A program made the translations under genes and the position numbers. Positions 10,025 to 19,110 of a stretch of 52,245 nt of DNA are shown here, piece after piece. Positions within the stretch are counted from its first letter, which is position 1. Each line of letters begins with the position of its first letter. Source of the stretch: Chara braunii (lineage: Eukaryota; Streptophyta; Charophyceae; Charales; Characeae); NCBI GenBank assembly GCA_003427395.1, contig BFEA01000624.1, positions 173,891 to 226,135 of the forward strand, in the 5' to 3' direction. The notes under the pieces are model-generated. The model had not been told where the DNA came from. It saw only the letters and a program-made list of their open reading frames with translations, and did no database searches.

Positions 10025-10791
10025 TGGGCTGGAAATATATTTATTTATTTTTTTGGGGAAAAAGTAAGGAATCCATTATCATGAACAAATGAGGCCGGGA
10101 ATTCCTCACAAACAACCCGAAAATGAACGAGTCCTCCCTGGGATCATTACCCATAATATGTTTGTGGGTTTTACCCCAACAACGGTTGGCAGAGCCTTAT
10201 AACCAAGGTCCGGTAGACTTACACCTGTCCGGAGAACAACCTAAAAGGAAACATAGCAAACCATGGCAGACAACCCAAAAGGGAAAAAAAGAAAGAAAGG
10301 TCGAATCTATATTGAGCTAGAAATCTGTCCAGTGTTGGAGCTCACGTTTGTTTTTCTAAAAAATAAATTAAAAAAATGATAATTTGCAAAATACCCCCAT
10401 AAGTTGAGGTACATGCCAAAATGCCCTTGAAAGATGTGGGTAGAGCGGAATGCCCTTTCGACCGAAATCTTTGTGTTGTGCCCCTGTCAGGCGGGTGTCC
10501 AACTTTGCAATCTGGACTGCCCCGTTTGGGCCTTGGCCTTTTGCAATAGCTCCTAGGAAAAGCTGGCAAGTACTGGGGCATTTTGCAAAGTTGGACGGTA
10601 CCGGTAGGGGTATATTGCAAAGATGGGGGTCCAACCGATGCTAGGTGCATTTCACAAACTATTTTTTTTGTTAGAGGGGTGTTCCGCTCTACCCATATCT
10701 TTTTTTTTTTTTTTTTTTTTACCTACCCTCATCTTTTCGATGATGCGAAAGTCTCACGTATGGTTGGGAAGCCAAGCCATATCAGCAATGA
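10025..10791. other. Unassigned sequence with near-palindromic segment
   Basis: A poly(T) tract at about 10701-10720. Between 10378 and 10700 the sequence is roughly self-complementary: TTTGCAAAATACCCCCATA and GGCATTTTGCAAAGTTGG occur in reversed arrangement, and GGTAGAGCGGAATGCCC on the left pairs with GGTGTTCCGCTCTACCC on the right. This may be another degraded foldback element of about 320 bp. Confidence 0.45.
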
Positions 10792-10913
10792 GGGCATCGC
10801 CACACCACTCTGGAAATGTGAAAAAGACAAAAATGTGGAGGGTGCATCCGACCATTATCTAGCGGAAAGTTCATTCTCATTTTGCACATTTCGAGAGTGG
10901 TGTGGCGATGCCC
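10792..10913. mobile_element. MITE, family B (copy 1)
   Basis: A 122-bp element with terminal inverted repeats of about 35 bp beginning GGGCATCGCCACACCACTCT and continuing into GAAATGTG. It is flanked by a perfect 3-bp direct repeat TGA (10789-10791 and 10914-10916). There is no coding capacity. Related copies lie at 12724, 14715 and 18108, with fragments at 42982 and 44886. Confidence 0.88.
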
Positions 10914-11750
10914 TGAGATGGTTTAGGTAACAATATCTTTTTTAGGCCCCTTCCGCACGACACAACTAACGAAACGAAACGATCAGCAGAGTCGCGAGGC
11001 CTCGTGAAGCCCTGATCCACTGTTTCTCTTCGTTTTTTGCCTCACCGCCCCACAACACAGACGAAAATTCTCGCGGCAACGCCCTGGCAAGAGTAGTGGG
11101 GGATTTGCTTCGCTACGGTCCAAATTTGTGGACGCTACGGTCCAAGCTTTTGGATGGACCTCGGTTGGAACGATGCAGCACACTCGTGAGATTTCGCAGC
11201 TCCTCCACCCTACCAGCGGAGGACCTACGAGTTCACGAGTGCTGCAGGCAGGGAGGAGTCGGCACGCTCGTGAGGGCTCGCGAACTTGGAGACTGACAGC
11301 ATTCACGAGTTTTTCCTGACAGAGGTCGTGTGGGTGCTATGTGGCGACTGCTTCACGAAACGAAGTCGTTTTTTTTTTCGTTTCGTGCACCGTGCGGCGA
11401 GGCCCTTAGTCTTGAAGGCAATTTGGCACAAATCTCAACATTTGGGGCTATTTTGCAAAAAAATGAAACCACCAGTACCTCCGAGCCTATTTTCGACGTG
11501 GTACTGGCCAGTACCCGAACTTTTAGGAGGCCGGGCCCGACAATGGCTGCCGTTGATAAATCTGATCGGCGGCCGTGAAAATGTTTCGGCTCCTGAAAGG
11601 TCGGAGGCCGAGTATTTTCGAACCGTCAAAGGTACTGAGCTACCACTGGTCCGTTCACATTTTGACCTTGGCGAATGTATATGCCTCAAGCGTGGCTGGA
11701 CATGGGTGCGTTGGACTGCAATCACGTCCAGAGCAGAAAAAGTCTACCGG
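10914..11750. other. Unassigned sequence
   Basis: Mixed-composition sequence with short T runs. A CACGAG motif recurs around 11180-11310. Frames are open on both strands but have no recognisable similarity. Confidence 0.45.
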
Positions 11751-11751
11751 T

Positions 11752-12063
11752 AGTGTGAAGGTCCTCTTGCGTAGGGGCCATTATGCTAATCTTCTGTGTA
11801 TGGTTCCAATTTCTTTCTTTCTTTTTTCTTTTTTTTTTTCTTTTTTTTTTCTTTTTTTTTTTATAAAAAGGGCAATGGCCTTGAGATATTATCATTGAGC
11901 TGACCGGCCCCAAGCATCTTGAGATATTAGTAGTTGGTTTGTACTCATCAAGTTCCATCATCTGGATTCGAACACAGCACCTGGTCTGTTTCATGGGTGT
12001 GGTCCCCACTGAGCTAGGCTCTTGGGTGTATCGGTTCCAATTTTAACGGATGTCCCGAAGGAC
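11752..12063 (-). pseudogene. U6 snRNA pseudogene, split by a SINE
   Basis: From 12063 the minus strand reads GTCCTTCGGGACATCCG and then AAAATTGGAACCGATAC. After an insertion, U6 resumes at 11812 with AATTGGAACCATACACAGAA and then GATTAGCATAATGGCCCC, ending near 11752. The overlap GTGTAT(C)GGTTCCAATT occurs on both sides of the insertion, as expected of a target-site duplication. Point changes and the missing 3' third make it non-functional. Confidence 0.82.
11813..12025 (-). mobile_element. tRNA-derived SINE inserted in U6
   Basis: On the minus strand it starts with a polymerase III A-box-like stretch (CCTAGCTCAGTGGGGACC) and has a B-box (GTGTTCGAATCCAG). It ends in an A-rich tail with G interruptions (T-rich at 11813-11863). 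A duplicated U6 segment of about 16-18 bp flanks it. Related copies with the same ACACCCATGAA spacer and GTTCGAATCCAGAT core occur near 19.8, 20.0 and 20.2 kb. Confidence 0.85.
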
Positions 12064-12549
12064 GAGTCCGCCGTAAATCGACCTCGTCTCTTCGGTGCAG
12101 AACACTCCTGACGTATCTAGACGTTTTTCCGTTTTCGTTAGTCCGAAATGTTCGATCAGTCCGAGTGTTCATCGCCAGAAAACCATCCAGATACGTGTGG
12201 GAAAGCTCAGTTCTGCAGCGACGCCGATTTTCTGGCACGGCTCCTCCGATCTGTCAGGCGGGTCGAACGGGATACCACTGCCTCGTCGAACCAACCACTC
12301 ATCATCAGTGTCGCTACGGGAAAGAGCGCAGTAACAGGCGCCTGGGCACACGGCACGCGATGCGAAAGAGGGAGGAGTGCCCACGCGAAGCGAAAGAGGG
12401 AGGAGTGCATCTTCCCGTAGAAAGCGGCGATATACATTCTTATCTATTAGTAGTAAACGGACGAATAGTTGCAGTAGACCTGGGAAGATGCACGCACCCT
12501 TCTTTTTTCTCTCGTTTCGTGTGCGACCTGTCGAGGCCCACCCCACCCA
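12064..12549. other. Unassigned sequence with a short direct repeat
   Basis: The phrase GCGAAAGAGGGAGGAGTGC is present twice in tandem near 12361-12410. Open frames exist on both strands with no known similarity. Confidence 0.45.
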
Positions 12550-12708
12550 GGGCCAGGTCCCACGAGCAGCGTTGAGTTTCCTCAACGCCAGAATCTGGAC
12601 GTGTCTGTGGATATGTGCGGCGTTGAGTTTTTCTCAACCGCACATCTCCACGAACGCGTACAGATTCAGGCGTTGAGGAAACTCAACGCTGCTAGTGGGA
12701 CCTGGCCC
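12550..12708. mobile_element. MITE, family A (copy 2), full-length foldback
   Basis: A 159-bp element. The outer arms read GGGCCAGGTCCCAC then GAGCAGCGTTGAGTTTCCTC, and are repeated inverted at the right end. Complementarity continues almost to the centre (TGGATATGTGCGG against CCGCACATCTCCA), so nearly the whole element can form one hairpin. The termini match family A copies at 9828 and 15388. Flanks CCA and CCT are compatible with a 3-bp duplication. Confidence 0.85.
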
Positions 12709-12723
12709 CCTATCGTGGGCTAT

Positions 12724-12860
12724 GGGCAGGGCATCGTTGCCACAGCACTCTCGAAATGTGCAAAATCAGAATGAACTTCCCGCTAGAACATGGCCAGATG
12801 CGCTGGCCGCATATTTTGTCTTTTTCGTTTCACATTTCGACAGCGGTGTCGGCGAGGACC
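12724..12860. mobile_element. MITE, family B (copy 2)
   Basis: A 137-bp element flanked by TAT (12721-12723 and 12861-12863). Its internal sequence CTCTCGAAATGTGCAAAAT and the inverted CATTTCGACAGCGGTGTCGG arm identify the family. The left terminus carries a 5-bp duplication (GGGCAGGGCATCG). It lies 15 bp from the family A element to its left. Confidence 0.8.
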
Positions 12861-12983
12861 TATAACAGGCGGTTTCCGGTCCAGTACAATCATGATGAGG
12901 GTGCGTTCAGTTCGGGAAAACGGTCGGAATAGATAGACGGCGTAGCAGTGCAGAACAACAGCAGCGAAGAAGCCGAACAGTGG

Positions 12984-12984
<1 letters not shown>

Positions 12985-13020
<36 letters not shown>

Positions 13021-13093
13021 TTGCCTATGAAGGGATGGAAGAACACGGAGGTCTGTGTTCTGGGTGTATTGCGAAGATGGAGTGGGGATGAGA

Positions 13094-13145
<52 letters not shown>

Positions 13146-13187
13146 TGACAATGAGGATGCACAGCGGTAGTGCGAAGATGGAGTAGG

Positions 13188-13240
<53 letters not shown>

Positions 13241-14092
13241 GGTGAGGAAGCACAGCGGTAGTGCACGGTCGTGGCGGGAGCTTGTTGATAACACACGGAG
13301 TGTCCAAAAGCGGTGAGAGAGGTGAAAAGGGGGAAAAAAAGAGAAAGCGGTGTGGGGTTAAAAGGGGAGAAAAAGAGAAAGCGGTGGGGTTAAAAGGGGA
13401 AAAAAAGAAAAAGTGTGACGTGGAGAGAGTTGTGTGAGGGTGGCGAGAGGGGACTGGTGGAAGGATAAAAAGCGAAAAAAAGGGGAAAAAAAATTGAATA
13501 AAAAGGGAAACAAGGAGTCGAAAAAAGCGCAAAAAAAAAAAAAAAAAAAAAACCGCAAAAAGAAGCGAACAAAGGGAAAAATGCATAGGTAGTCATGGAC
13601 GCAAGAGTGCCTCTGCCACGTGGAGTATTTTTTTTTGTGTTTTTTGTTTTTTGTTTTTTGCCCCGGAGTTCACATTGTGTTGGTGGAAGTAATAGATTTT
13701 TTTTTTTTTTTTGGGGATATTTCTTTCTCTGTCAGGTTGGGTGCATGTCCGCCCGCTAGAGGTCAGGTGATCTCTAGCGGACATTCCCCCCGTCATCACA
13801 AGAAGAGTCGTTTCCGTTTCTCTCTCTCTCTCACCGCCCCTCCCCCTCCCCCCTTCCTTCTCTCTCTCTCTCTCTGTGAGTGGCGTAGCGGTCAAGGCAG
13901 TGTGTCGCGATCGCGCGAAAGTGATCGAGGAAGATGAGGCTAGCACTGCTTTCTCTATAGGAGGCATTTTCAATCTCTCTCTCTCTCTCTCTCTCGTTTC
14001 TCTCTCTCTCTCTCGTTTTTCTCTCTCTCTCGTTTCTCTCTCTTTCTCGTTTCGCTCGCTCTCTCTCTCTCGTTTCTCTGTCTCTCTCTCTC

Positions 14093-14143
<51 letters not shown>

Positions 14144-14256
14144 CCTCTCTCTACGTAGAAGGGTGATCGCGACGATACTAGTTGATTATGCCATGGACAA
14201 GACGTTTATTCTGTGAAAGAAAAGGCTCGCACGTGTTGTCCAATATTACGAGTGCG

Positions 14257-14323
<67 letters not shown>

Positions 14324-14615
14324 TTCTCTCTCTCTCTGTCTTTTCCTCTCTCTTACTAGCGGTGTGTCTGCGGATCAGTGGGCGAGTGTTGAAGGCAGCG
14401 TGTGAAGATGAACTGATCGGGAAGGTTGGTGGGAGCAGGAACAGTGATAGGAGAAGAGTGGCTTTATTCTTCCTCTCTCTCTCTCTCTCTCAGCTATGGA
14501 GTCGGAGCAGGATCAGTGATAGGAAAAGAGAGGTTCAACTCTCTCTCTACCTCCCTCCCTCCCTCCCTCCCTCCCTCCCTCCCTTCCTCCCTCCCTCCCT
14601 CTCTCTCTCAGCTGC
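12985..14615. repeat. Cluster of (GA)n/(CT)n and (CCCT)n microsatellites
   Basis: GA tracts lie at about 12988-13018, 13097-13139 and 13190-13236. CT tracts lie at 13972-14142 and 14259-14338. A CCCT tract lies at 14551-14600. The units around the first three GA tracts (TGCGAAGATGGAGT-G-GGATGAGAGAGAG) are themselves tandemly repeated. At 13460-13640 there are A-rich and T-rich stretches. Long Ser/Leu- or Phe-rich frames here are artefacts of these tracts. Confidence 0.95.
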
Positions 14616-14714
14616 GCGTTCAGAGAGAGAGGGGGAGCTATGGGTGGAGTAAGGAAGAGTGTCGAGGCTGCATTAAGGAACAGAGGGGGAGCTATGGAGT
14701 AATAGCTTGGCTAT

Positions 14715-14823
14715 GGGCCTCGCTGCACTGCCTTTGAAATGCACAAAAGACAAAAATCATGGCCGTATCTTTCCATGTTCTAGCCGAAGATTCACTCTCG
14801 TTTTGCACATTTCGAGAGGACTG
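14715..14823. mobile_element. MITE, family B (copy 3)
   Basis: A 109-bp element with termini GGGCCTCGCTGCACTGCC and an inverted arm TTTTGCACATTTCGAGAGGA, flanked by TAT on both sides (14712-14714, 14824-14826). The right terminus is eroded. Confidence 0.75.
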
Positions 14824-14873
14824 TATACATAGGTAACAACAGTCTGGACCACCTCTCTCTCTCATTCTCTCAC

Positions 14874-14875
<2 letters not shown>

Positions 14876-14910
<35 letters not shown>
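14876..14910. repeat. Poly(T) tract
   Basis: About 34 consecutive T, possibly the tail of a minus-strand retroelement or a separate homopolymer. Confidence 0.9.
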
Positions 14911-14911
<1 letters not shown>

Positions 14912-14941
14912 GGCCTCATCCTGAACTGTCTCTCAGGATTT

Positions 14942-15228
14942 GCTACGTCTGTGCATGTCTTCCTTTCCTTTTTTTTTTTCCGCCGATGCAAGTCTATACG
15001 GTTGAGTATATGGCAGTGTAAATGTATATGTGTATATGCGTCGTATATATAGTCATGTATATCCTAGACGTATAAGTTGCTACGTCTGTGCATGTCTTCC
15101 TTTCCTTTTTTTTTTTTTCTTTTTTTTTTCCGCCGATGCAAGTCTATACGGTTGAGTATATGGCAGTGTAAATGTATATGTGTATATGCGTCGTATATAT
15201 AGTCATGTATATCCTAGACGTATAAGTT
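14942..15228. repeat. Tandem duplication, unit 137-150 bp
   Basis: A unit starting GCTACGTCTGTGCATGTC, then a T-rich tract, then CCGCCGATGCAAGTCTATAC, and ending TCCTAGACGTATAAGTT occurs twice head to tail. The copies differ mainly in T-tract length. Confidence 0.93.
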
Positions 15229-15341
15229 AATATAAGTTTTATAGTGATAATAATAATATATATTTTTATAGTAATAAACTAATAATATATATAAGCATAG
15301 ATTTATGCAGACGATATATGTGGATAAATATGTACCAACTG

Positions 15342-15535
15342 GCATAGGTCAGTTGGTACACCGCTGGACTGTTGAAATATAGACCAGGGGCTAGGTCCCA
15401 TTTACACTAATAAAGCGCTATTGACCGTAGATAGCAAAGATCGATGGCCAGAATCTCTTAATCCGTGCAAGTGGGACCTTGCCCCAGGTGCTGAGTTCGA
15501 CCTCCACTGGAAAAGCAGATGAGCAAAAAAAATAC
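15342..15535 (+). mobile_element. tRNA-like SINE, interrupted by a MITE
   Basis: An A-box-like TAGGTCAGTTGGTACACC and a B-box-like GAGTTCGACCTCC are separated by about 130 bp, of which 100 bp is the family A MITE plus its duplicated triplet. Without the MITE, the box spacing becomes tRNA-like. A short A tract follows at 15525. Confidence 0.65.
15388..15484. mobile_element. MITE, family A (copy 3)
   Basis: A 97-bp element with termini GGGCTAGGTCCCA and the inverted TGGGACCTTGCCC, flanked by a perfect 3-bp repeat CAG (15385-15387 and 15485-15487). It interrupts a SINE, which places insertion after the SINE. Confidence 0.88.
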
Positions 15536-15608
15536 TAGGTGGGATTCTGAAAGAGGTCCCCGGCCTCGACCACTCTTGTTTTGAAATATAAAGCGACAAC
15601 TTCTCAAT

Positions 15609-15808
15609 GAAAAAAAAAAAAAAAAAAAAAGACCTAGAGCCGGTCAGCTCGAATGATCATATGTCTGGGCCGTTGCCCTGTTCGACTAAAGAGAAAAAAA
15701 AAAGAAAAAAAAAGAAAAAAAGAAAAAAAAAGAAGGAAAAAATAGAAAAAAGGCAAAGAAGATAGGAAAAGAAAGGAGCGAAGGAAAACGAAACAGAAAA
15801 GGAGGAAA
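15609..15808. repeat. A-rich simple sequence
   Basis: A homopolymer of A at 15609-15630, then AAAAAG-type sequence at 15690-15808. The Phe-rich minus-strand frame over it is an artefact. Confidence 0.9.
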
Positions 15809-15809
15809 G

Positions 15810-16150
15810 AAAAAAAGAAAATAAAAGTGGATTTGTGAATATATGGGCTATATACTGTATGTATGTATGGTGCCCACCTCAGGGTATCCGTTGTCGGGCA
15901 GTTGTTGATGCTTAACCACAACCGGTGTTAAGGTGGATTATTGATCATCGGTGTGATTAATGAGTTAGGTAGGGGATGGAAAAAAAGAAAATAAAAGTGG
16001 ATTTGTGAATATATGAGCTATATATGTATGTATGGTGCCCACCTCAGGGTATCCGTTGTGGGGCAGTCGTTGATGCTTAACCAACCACAACCGGGGTTAA
16101 GGTGGATTATCGATCATCGGTGTAATTAATGAGTTAGGTAGGGGATGGAT
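15810..16150. repeat. Tandem duplication, unit about 170 bp
   Basis: The unit contains ATAAAAGTGGATTTGTGAAT, GGTGCCCACCTCAGGGTATC and GAGTTAGGTAGGGGATGG, and is present twice with an offset of 170 bp and few differences. Confidence 0.95.
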
Positions 16151-16164
16151 TCTGCTGCAGACTG

Positions 16165-16282
16165 TTTTTGAGGGTTCATTCCTCCTCCAGTTGAGTCAGT
16201 AGGGAGATGAAACAGTCCGACGAAACAGTTTGTCACAGCCCCCCTCGTTTGTGGTCCTCTTCTCCCTCTCTGCTGACGGTTA
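16165..16282 (+). repeat. Repeat with degenerate hammerhead-like core
   Basis: It contains GAGGGTTCATTCCTC (a potential stem I hairpin), then an insertion-bearing stem II region, then GTCCGACGAAACAGTTTGTC and the shared tail CACAGCCCCCCTCGTTTG. It is related to the loci at 16555-16740 (inverted), 17391-17480 and 40489-40531 (inverted). The CTGATGA box is lost here. Confidence 0.6.
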
Positions 16283-16469
16283 AAAAAAAAAAAAAAAGGA
16301 ATTCTTTTTTTTTTCTTCTTTTTTTTTTTCGCTTTTGCGCTCTCATAGTCTTGTGACAATATATGATATGTAGAGATCCATAGATTATTCATATACACAT
16401 CCTTCATTATATATATCGTCAGAAGATATCAGAGCGCCAAAGCAAAACCTCTTGCGTAGCTCGATCGTT

Positions 16470-16545
16470 CTCTATCGATCGATCGATTGATCGAGATCGA
16501 TAGAGATCGATAGAGATCGATCGAGATCGATAGACATATATTATA
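16470..16545. repeat. GATCGATAGA-type tandem repeat
   Basis: Repeated ATCGATAGAG and ATCGATCGA units give a short palindromic minisatellite. Confidence 0.9.
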
Positions 16546-16554
16546 TATACGTAT

Positions 16555-16740
16555 ATATCGTCAAACAGGAGTGGCCGGTAAACCGTAGGCAGAGAGGGAG
16601 GGAGGGAGGGAGGGAGGGAGGGAGGGAGGGAGGGAGAAGAGGACAACAAACGAGGGAGGGGGGCTGTGACAAACTGTTTCGTTGGACTGTTTCACCACCC
16701 TACTGATCATGATCAGGAGGATTGAACCCTATATATATAT
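16555..16740 (-). repeat. Inverted copy of the hammerhead-like repeat, with (GGGA)n
   Basis: On the minus strand it reads AGGGTTCAATCCTCCTGATC, then an enlarged stem II, then CCAACGAAACAGTTTGTC and CACAGCCCC. The core is disrupted after CTGAT. A GGGA tract (about 16594-16634) lies in the tail, opposite the CCTCTTCTCCC of the related copies. Confidence 0.6.
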
Positions 16741-17390
16741 TTATATTGTAAGAGGTTATGAATATATTTATTCTGCGTTCTGATATTCATGTGACAATAT
16801 ATTGTAAGAGGTTTATGAATATGAACAAGCGGAGCTTTACTTCCTTCTTTCCTTTTTCTTATTGTTTTTTTCGCCTTTGCGCTCCGATACACTGTGTGAC
16901 GGATATATATAGTGTGCCGAAATATCATGTCGAACAAGGCCATCTGCTGTGTATAGATATGTATCTGGGATTCCTTTTTTTGATTTCTTTGCAGACAAGA
17001 ATGTTTTGACATCCTGGTTGGTTTTGTCCCGTCGTTTGGCCTGTGTGTGCTGGGGCGTTGCTTGCATGTGGGACTTGTCATCTGGGATCTGTTTTGTTGC
17101 CCCCTGTTCTGTCTGTTTTATTTGGCTGTTCCCTTCCTCTCTTCGTTGCCTCTTTGCCCTTTGGCTGTGTGCAAGTGGGTCGATATGACACACGGGGGTG
17201 GGGGCAGCCGCCGCTCAACCTACGTCCACGTGGGCGGCCTTGTACGCGACAGGTTCTGAACAGGGGGAGTTGTAAGAAAGAAGATAAAAAAACGAATTGT
17301 TTTTTGTTTTGTTTTGTTTTCTTCTGTTTTTTTCGCCTTTGCGCTCTGATATTCATGTGACGATATAAATATATATTTTATATATACAGC

Positions 17391-17480
17391 CTCCTGATGA
17401 GTCGGTGAAACTCCGACGAAACAGTTTGTCACAGCCCCTCGTTTGTTGTCCTCTTCTCTCTCTCTGCCTACGGTTTACGG
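17391..17480 (+). ncRNA. Hammerhead-ribozyme-like core (candidate)
   Basis: CTGATGA at 17394-17400 is followed by a perfect 5-bp stem (GTCGG with CCGAC) closed by the loop TGAAACT, and then GAAA at 17418-17421. This reproduces the invariant catalytic core and stem II of hammerhead ribozymes. CCTC precedes CTGATGA and in related copies pairs with an upstream GAGG to form stem I, but here the 5' half is replaced by AT-rich sequence. Stem III and a cleavage triplet in the right place are not evident, so this copy is probably a truncated relic. Hammerheads of this kind occur in plant retrozymes. Confidence 0.45.
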
Positions 17481-17589
17481 GGCAGTTCTGTTTGTGACGA
17501 TATATAAGAATGTATGTGGTGTATGTATATATAAGAATGTATGTGTTGTATGTGCACGTATATGGACGTGTATTGATATTGCGTACAGC

Positions 17590-18045
17590 GCAAGATATGC
17601 ATCTTCAGGCAGCTTTTTGAGCAGAATATCGCCCATTTTCCCGCCAAATGCAGCGTGATCCACGAAGGCCTTTTTCAGCAGAATATCGTCCATTTTCCCG
17701 CGAAATGCAGCCAGATCCTGAAGGCTGTGTACAGCGGAATATCCCCCCATTTTCCCGCTGCAGCCTGATCGCGAAGGCCGTTTTCAGCGGAATATTCCCC
17801 ATTTTCCCGCCGAATGCAGCCTGATCCGTGAAGGCCTTTTTTAGCAGAATATCGCCCATTTTCCCGCCAAATGCATCCTGATCCGTGACGACCTTTTTCA
17901 GGAGAATGTCGCTCATTTTCCCCGCCGAATGCTGCCTGATTCGTCAAGGCCTTTTCTAGCAGAATATCGCCCATTTTCCCGCCAAATGCAGCCTGGTCCG
18001 CGACGATCTTTTTCAGGAGAATGTCGCTCATTTTCCCCGCCTAAC
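17590..18045. repeat. Tandem array 1, unit about 57-60 bp, with E2F-like motif
   Basis: About eight diverged units of the form GAAGGCCTTTTTCAGCAGAA, TATCGCCCATTTTCCCGCC, AAATGCAGCCTGATCC. The motif TTTTCCCGCCAAA is perfect at 17636, 17859 and 17974, and near-perfect in the others. The GGKMGDILLKK-like peptides on the minus strand change frame from unit to unit, so the array is not a conserved coding repeat. Confidence 0.92.
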
Positions 18046-18107
18046 TCCATCGAAAAACAGTCTGTCTGTCACAGCCCCTCGTTTGTCGTCCTCTTCTCCC
18101 TTAATAT

Positions 18108-18229
18108 GGGCCTCGCTGCTCTACTCTCGAAATGTGCAAAACGAGAGTGAATCTTCCGCTAGAATATGGAAAGATGCACCGCCATGATTTTTGTCTTTTG
18201 TGCATGTCGAGAGTAGTGCAGCAAGGCCC
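18108..18229. mobile_element. MITE, family B (copy 4)
   Basis: A 122-bp element with termini GGGCCTCGCTGC and the inverted GCAGCAAGGCCC, flanked by a perfect TAT repeat (18105-18107 and 18230-18232). It interrupts the CCTCTTCTC to GCCTACGGTTTAC sequence that is uninterrupted at about 17450-17477, which gives a natural empty site. Confidence 0.92.
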
Positions 18230-18599
18230 TATGCCTACGGTTTACCGGACAGTTCTGTATTCACATATATCGTCGGACAGAGCATATCGTCGAAAAAGTA
18301 CATATATTATATCTGTGTATATATGTATTATATAAGTATATGTATGTGTATATGTGTATGAGTACGTATACGTATATAGACGTGTATTGATATGTGGTGT
18401 ACGAGTGGAAGGATCTGCATTTTCACGGACCTTTTTAGGCAGAATACTGCCCATTATCCATATATCTACGCGTATGTATATAAATGTAAATAAATAAAAT
18501 AATAAAATAAATATCAAATAATACATAGAATAAATAAATACGTAAGAATGTTGTATATGTGTACGTGTGCGTATATGGACGTGTGTTGATATGTGTACA

Positions 18600-19110
18600 T
18601 GGAAGGATCTGTATTTTCACGGACCTTTTTCGGCAGAACATGGCCCATTTTCCCGCCGTTTTCACGGAGTTTTTCCAGCGGAGTATGGCCCGTTTTCCTG
18701 CCAAATGCTGGTCGATGATCCGGATAGTCATGTCTTGGCGGGAATGTGTCTTTGCTGAGTATATGGACCTGTATTTTTACGGACCTTTTCCAGCGGACTA
18801 TGGCCCATTTTCCCGCCAAATGCAGCCTGATGATCTGGATATTGATGTCTTGGCGGGAACGTGTCCTTGCTGAGTATATGGGCGTGCATTTTTACGGACC
18901 TTTTCCAGGGGAATATGGCCCATTTTCCCGCCAAATGCAGCCTGGTGATCTGGATATTTATGTTTTGGCGGGAGCGTCTTTTCTAAGTATGTATATGGAC
19001 GTGTAATTTTACGGACTTTTTCCAGTGGAATATGGCCCATTTTCCCGCCAAATGCATCCAGATGATCTGGATATTTATGTTTTGGCTGGGACGTGTCTTT
19101 TCTAAGAGTA
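18600..19110. repeat. Tandem array 2, unit about 115-117 bp, with E2F-like motif
   Basis: Units run ACGGACCTTTTCCAGCGGA, TATGGCCCATTTTCCCGCC, AAATGCAGCCTGATGATCTG, GATATTGATGTCTTGGCGGG. Starts near 18781, 18896 and 19013 give the period. Perfect TTTTCCCGCCAAA lies at 18808, 18923 and 19040. The core is shared with array 1 although the spacers differ. A more diverged unit precedes at 18410-18700. Confidence 0.93.

Noticed and set aside
12783-14652. Long Ser/Leu- and Phe-rich open frames (up to 267 codons)
   Set aside because: They read through GA/CT and A/T microsatellites; any frame of such tracts is open.
17475-18031. Repeated GGKMGDILLKK peptides suggesting a repeat protein
   Set aside because: The unit length is not a multiple of three and the peptide jumps between frames, so this is a DNA satellite.
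17590-19110. Regularly spaced repeats reminiscent of a CRISPR array
   Set aside because: Units are contiguous and diverged, not short identical repeats with unique spacers, and the genome is eukaryotic.
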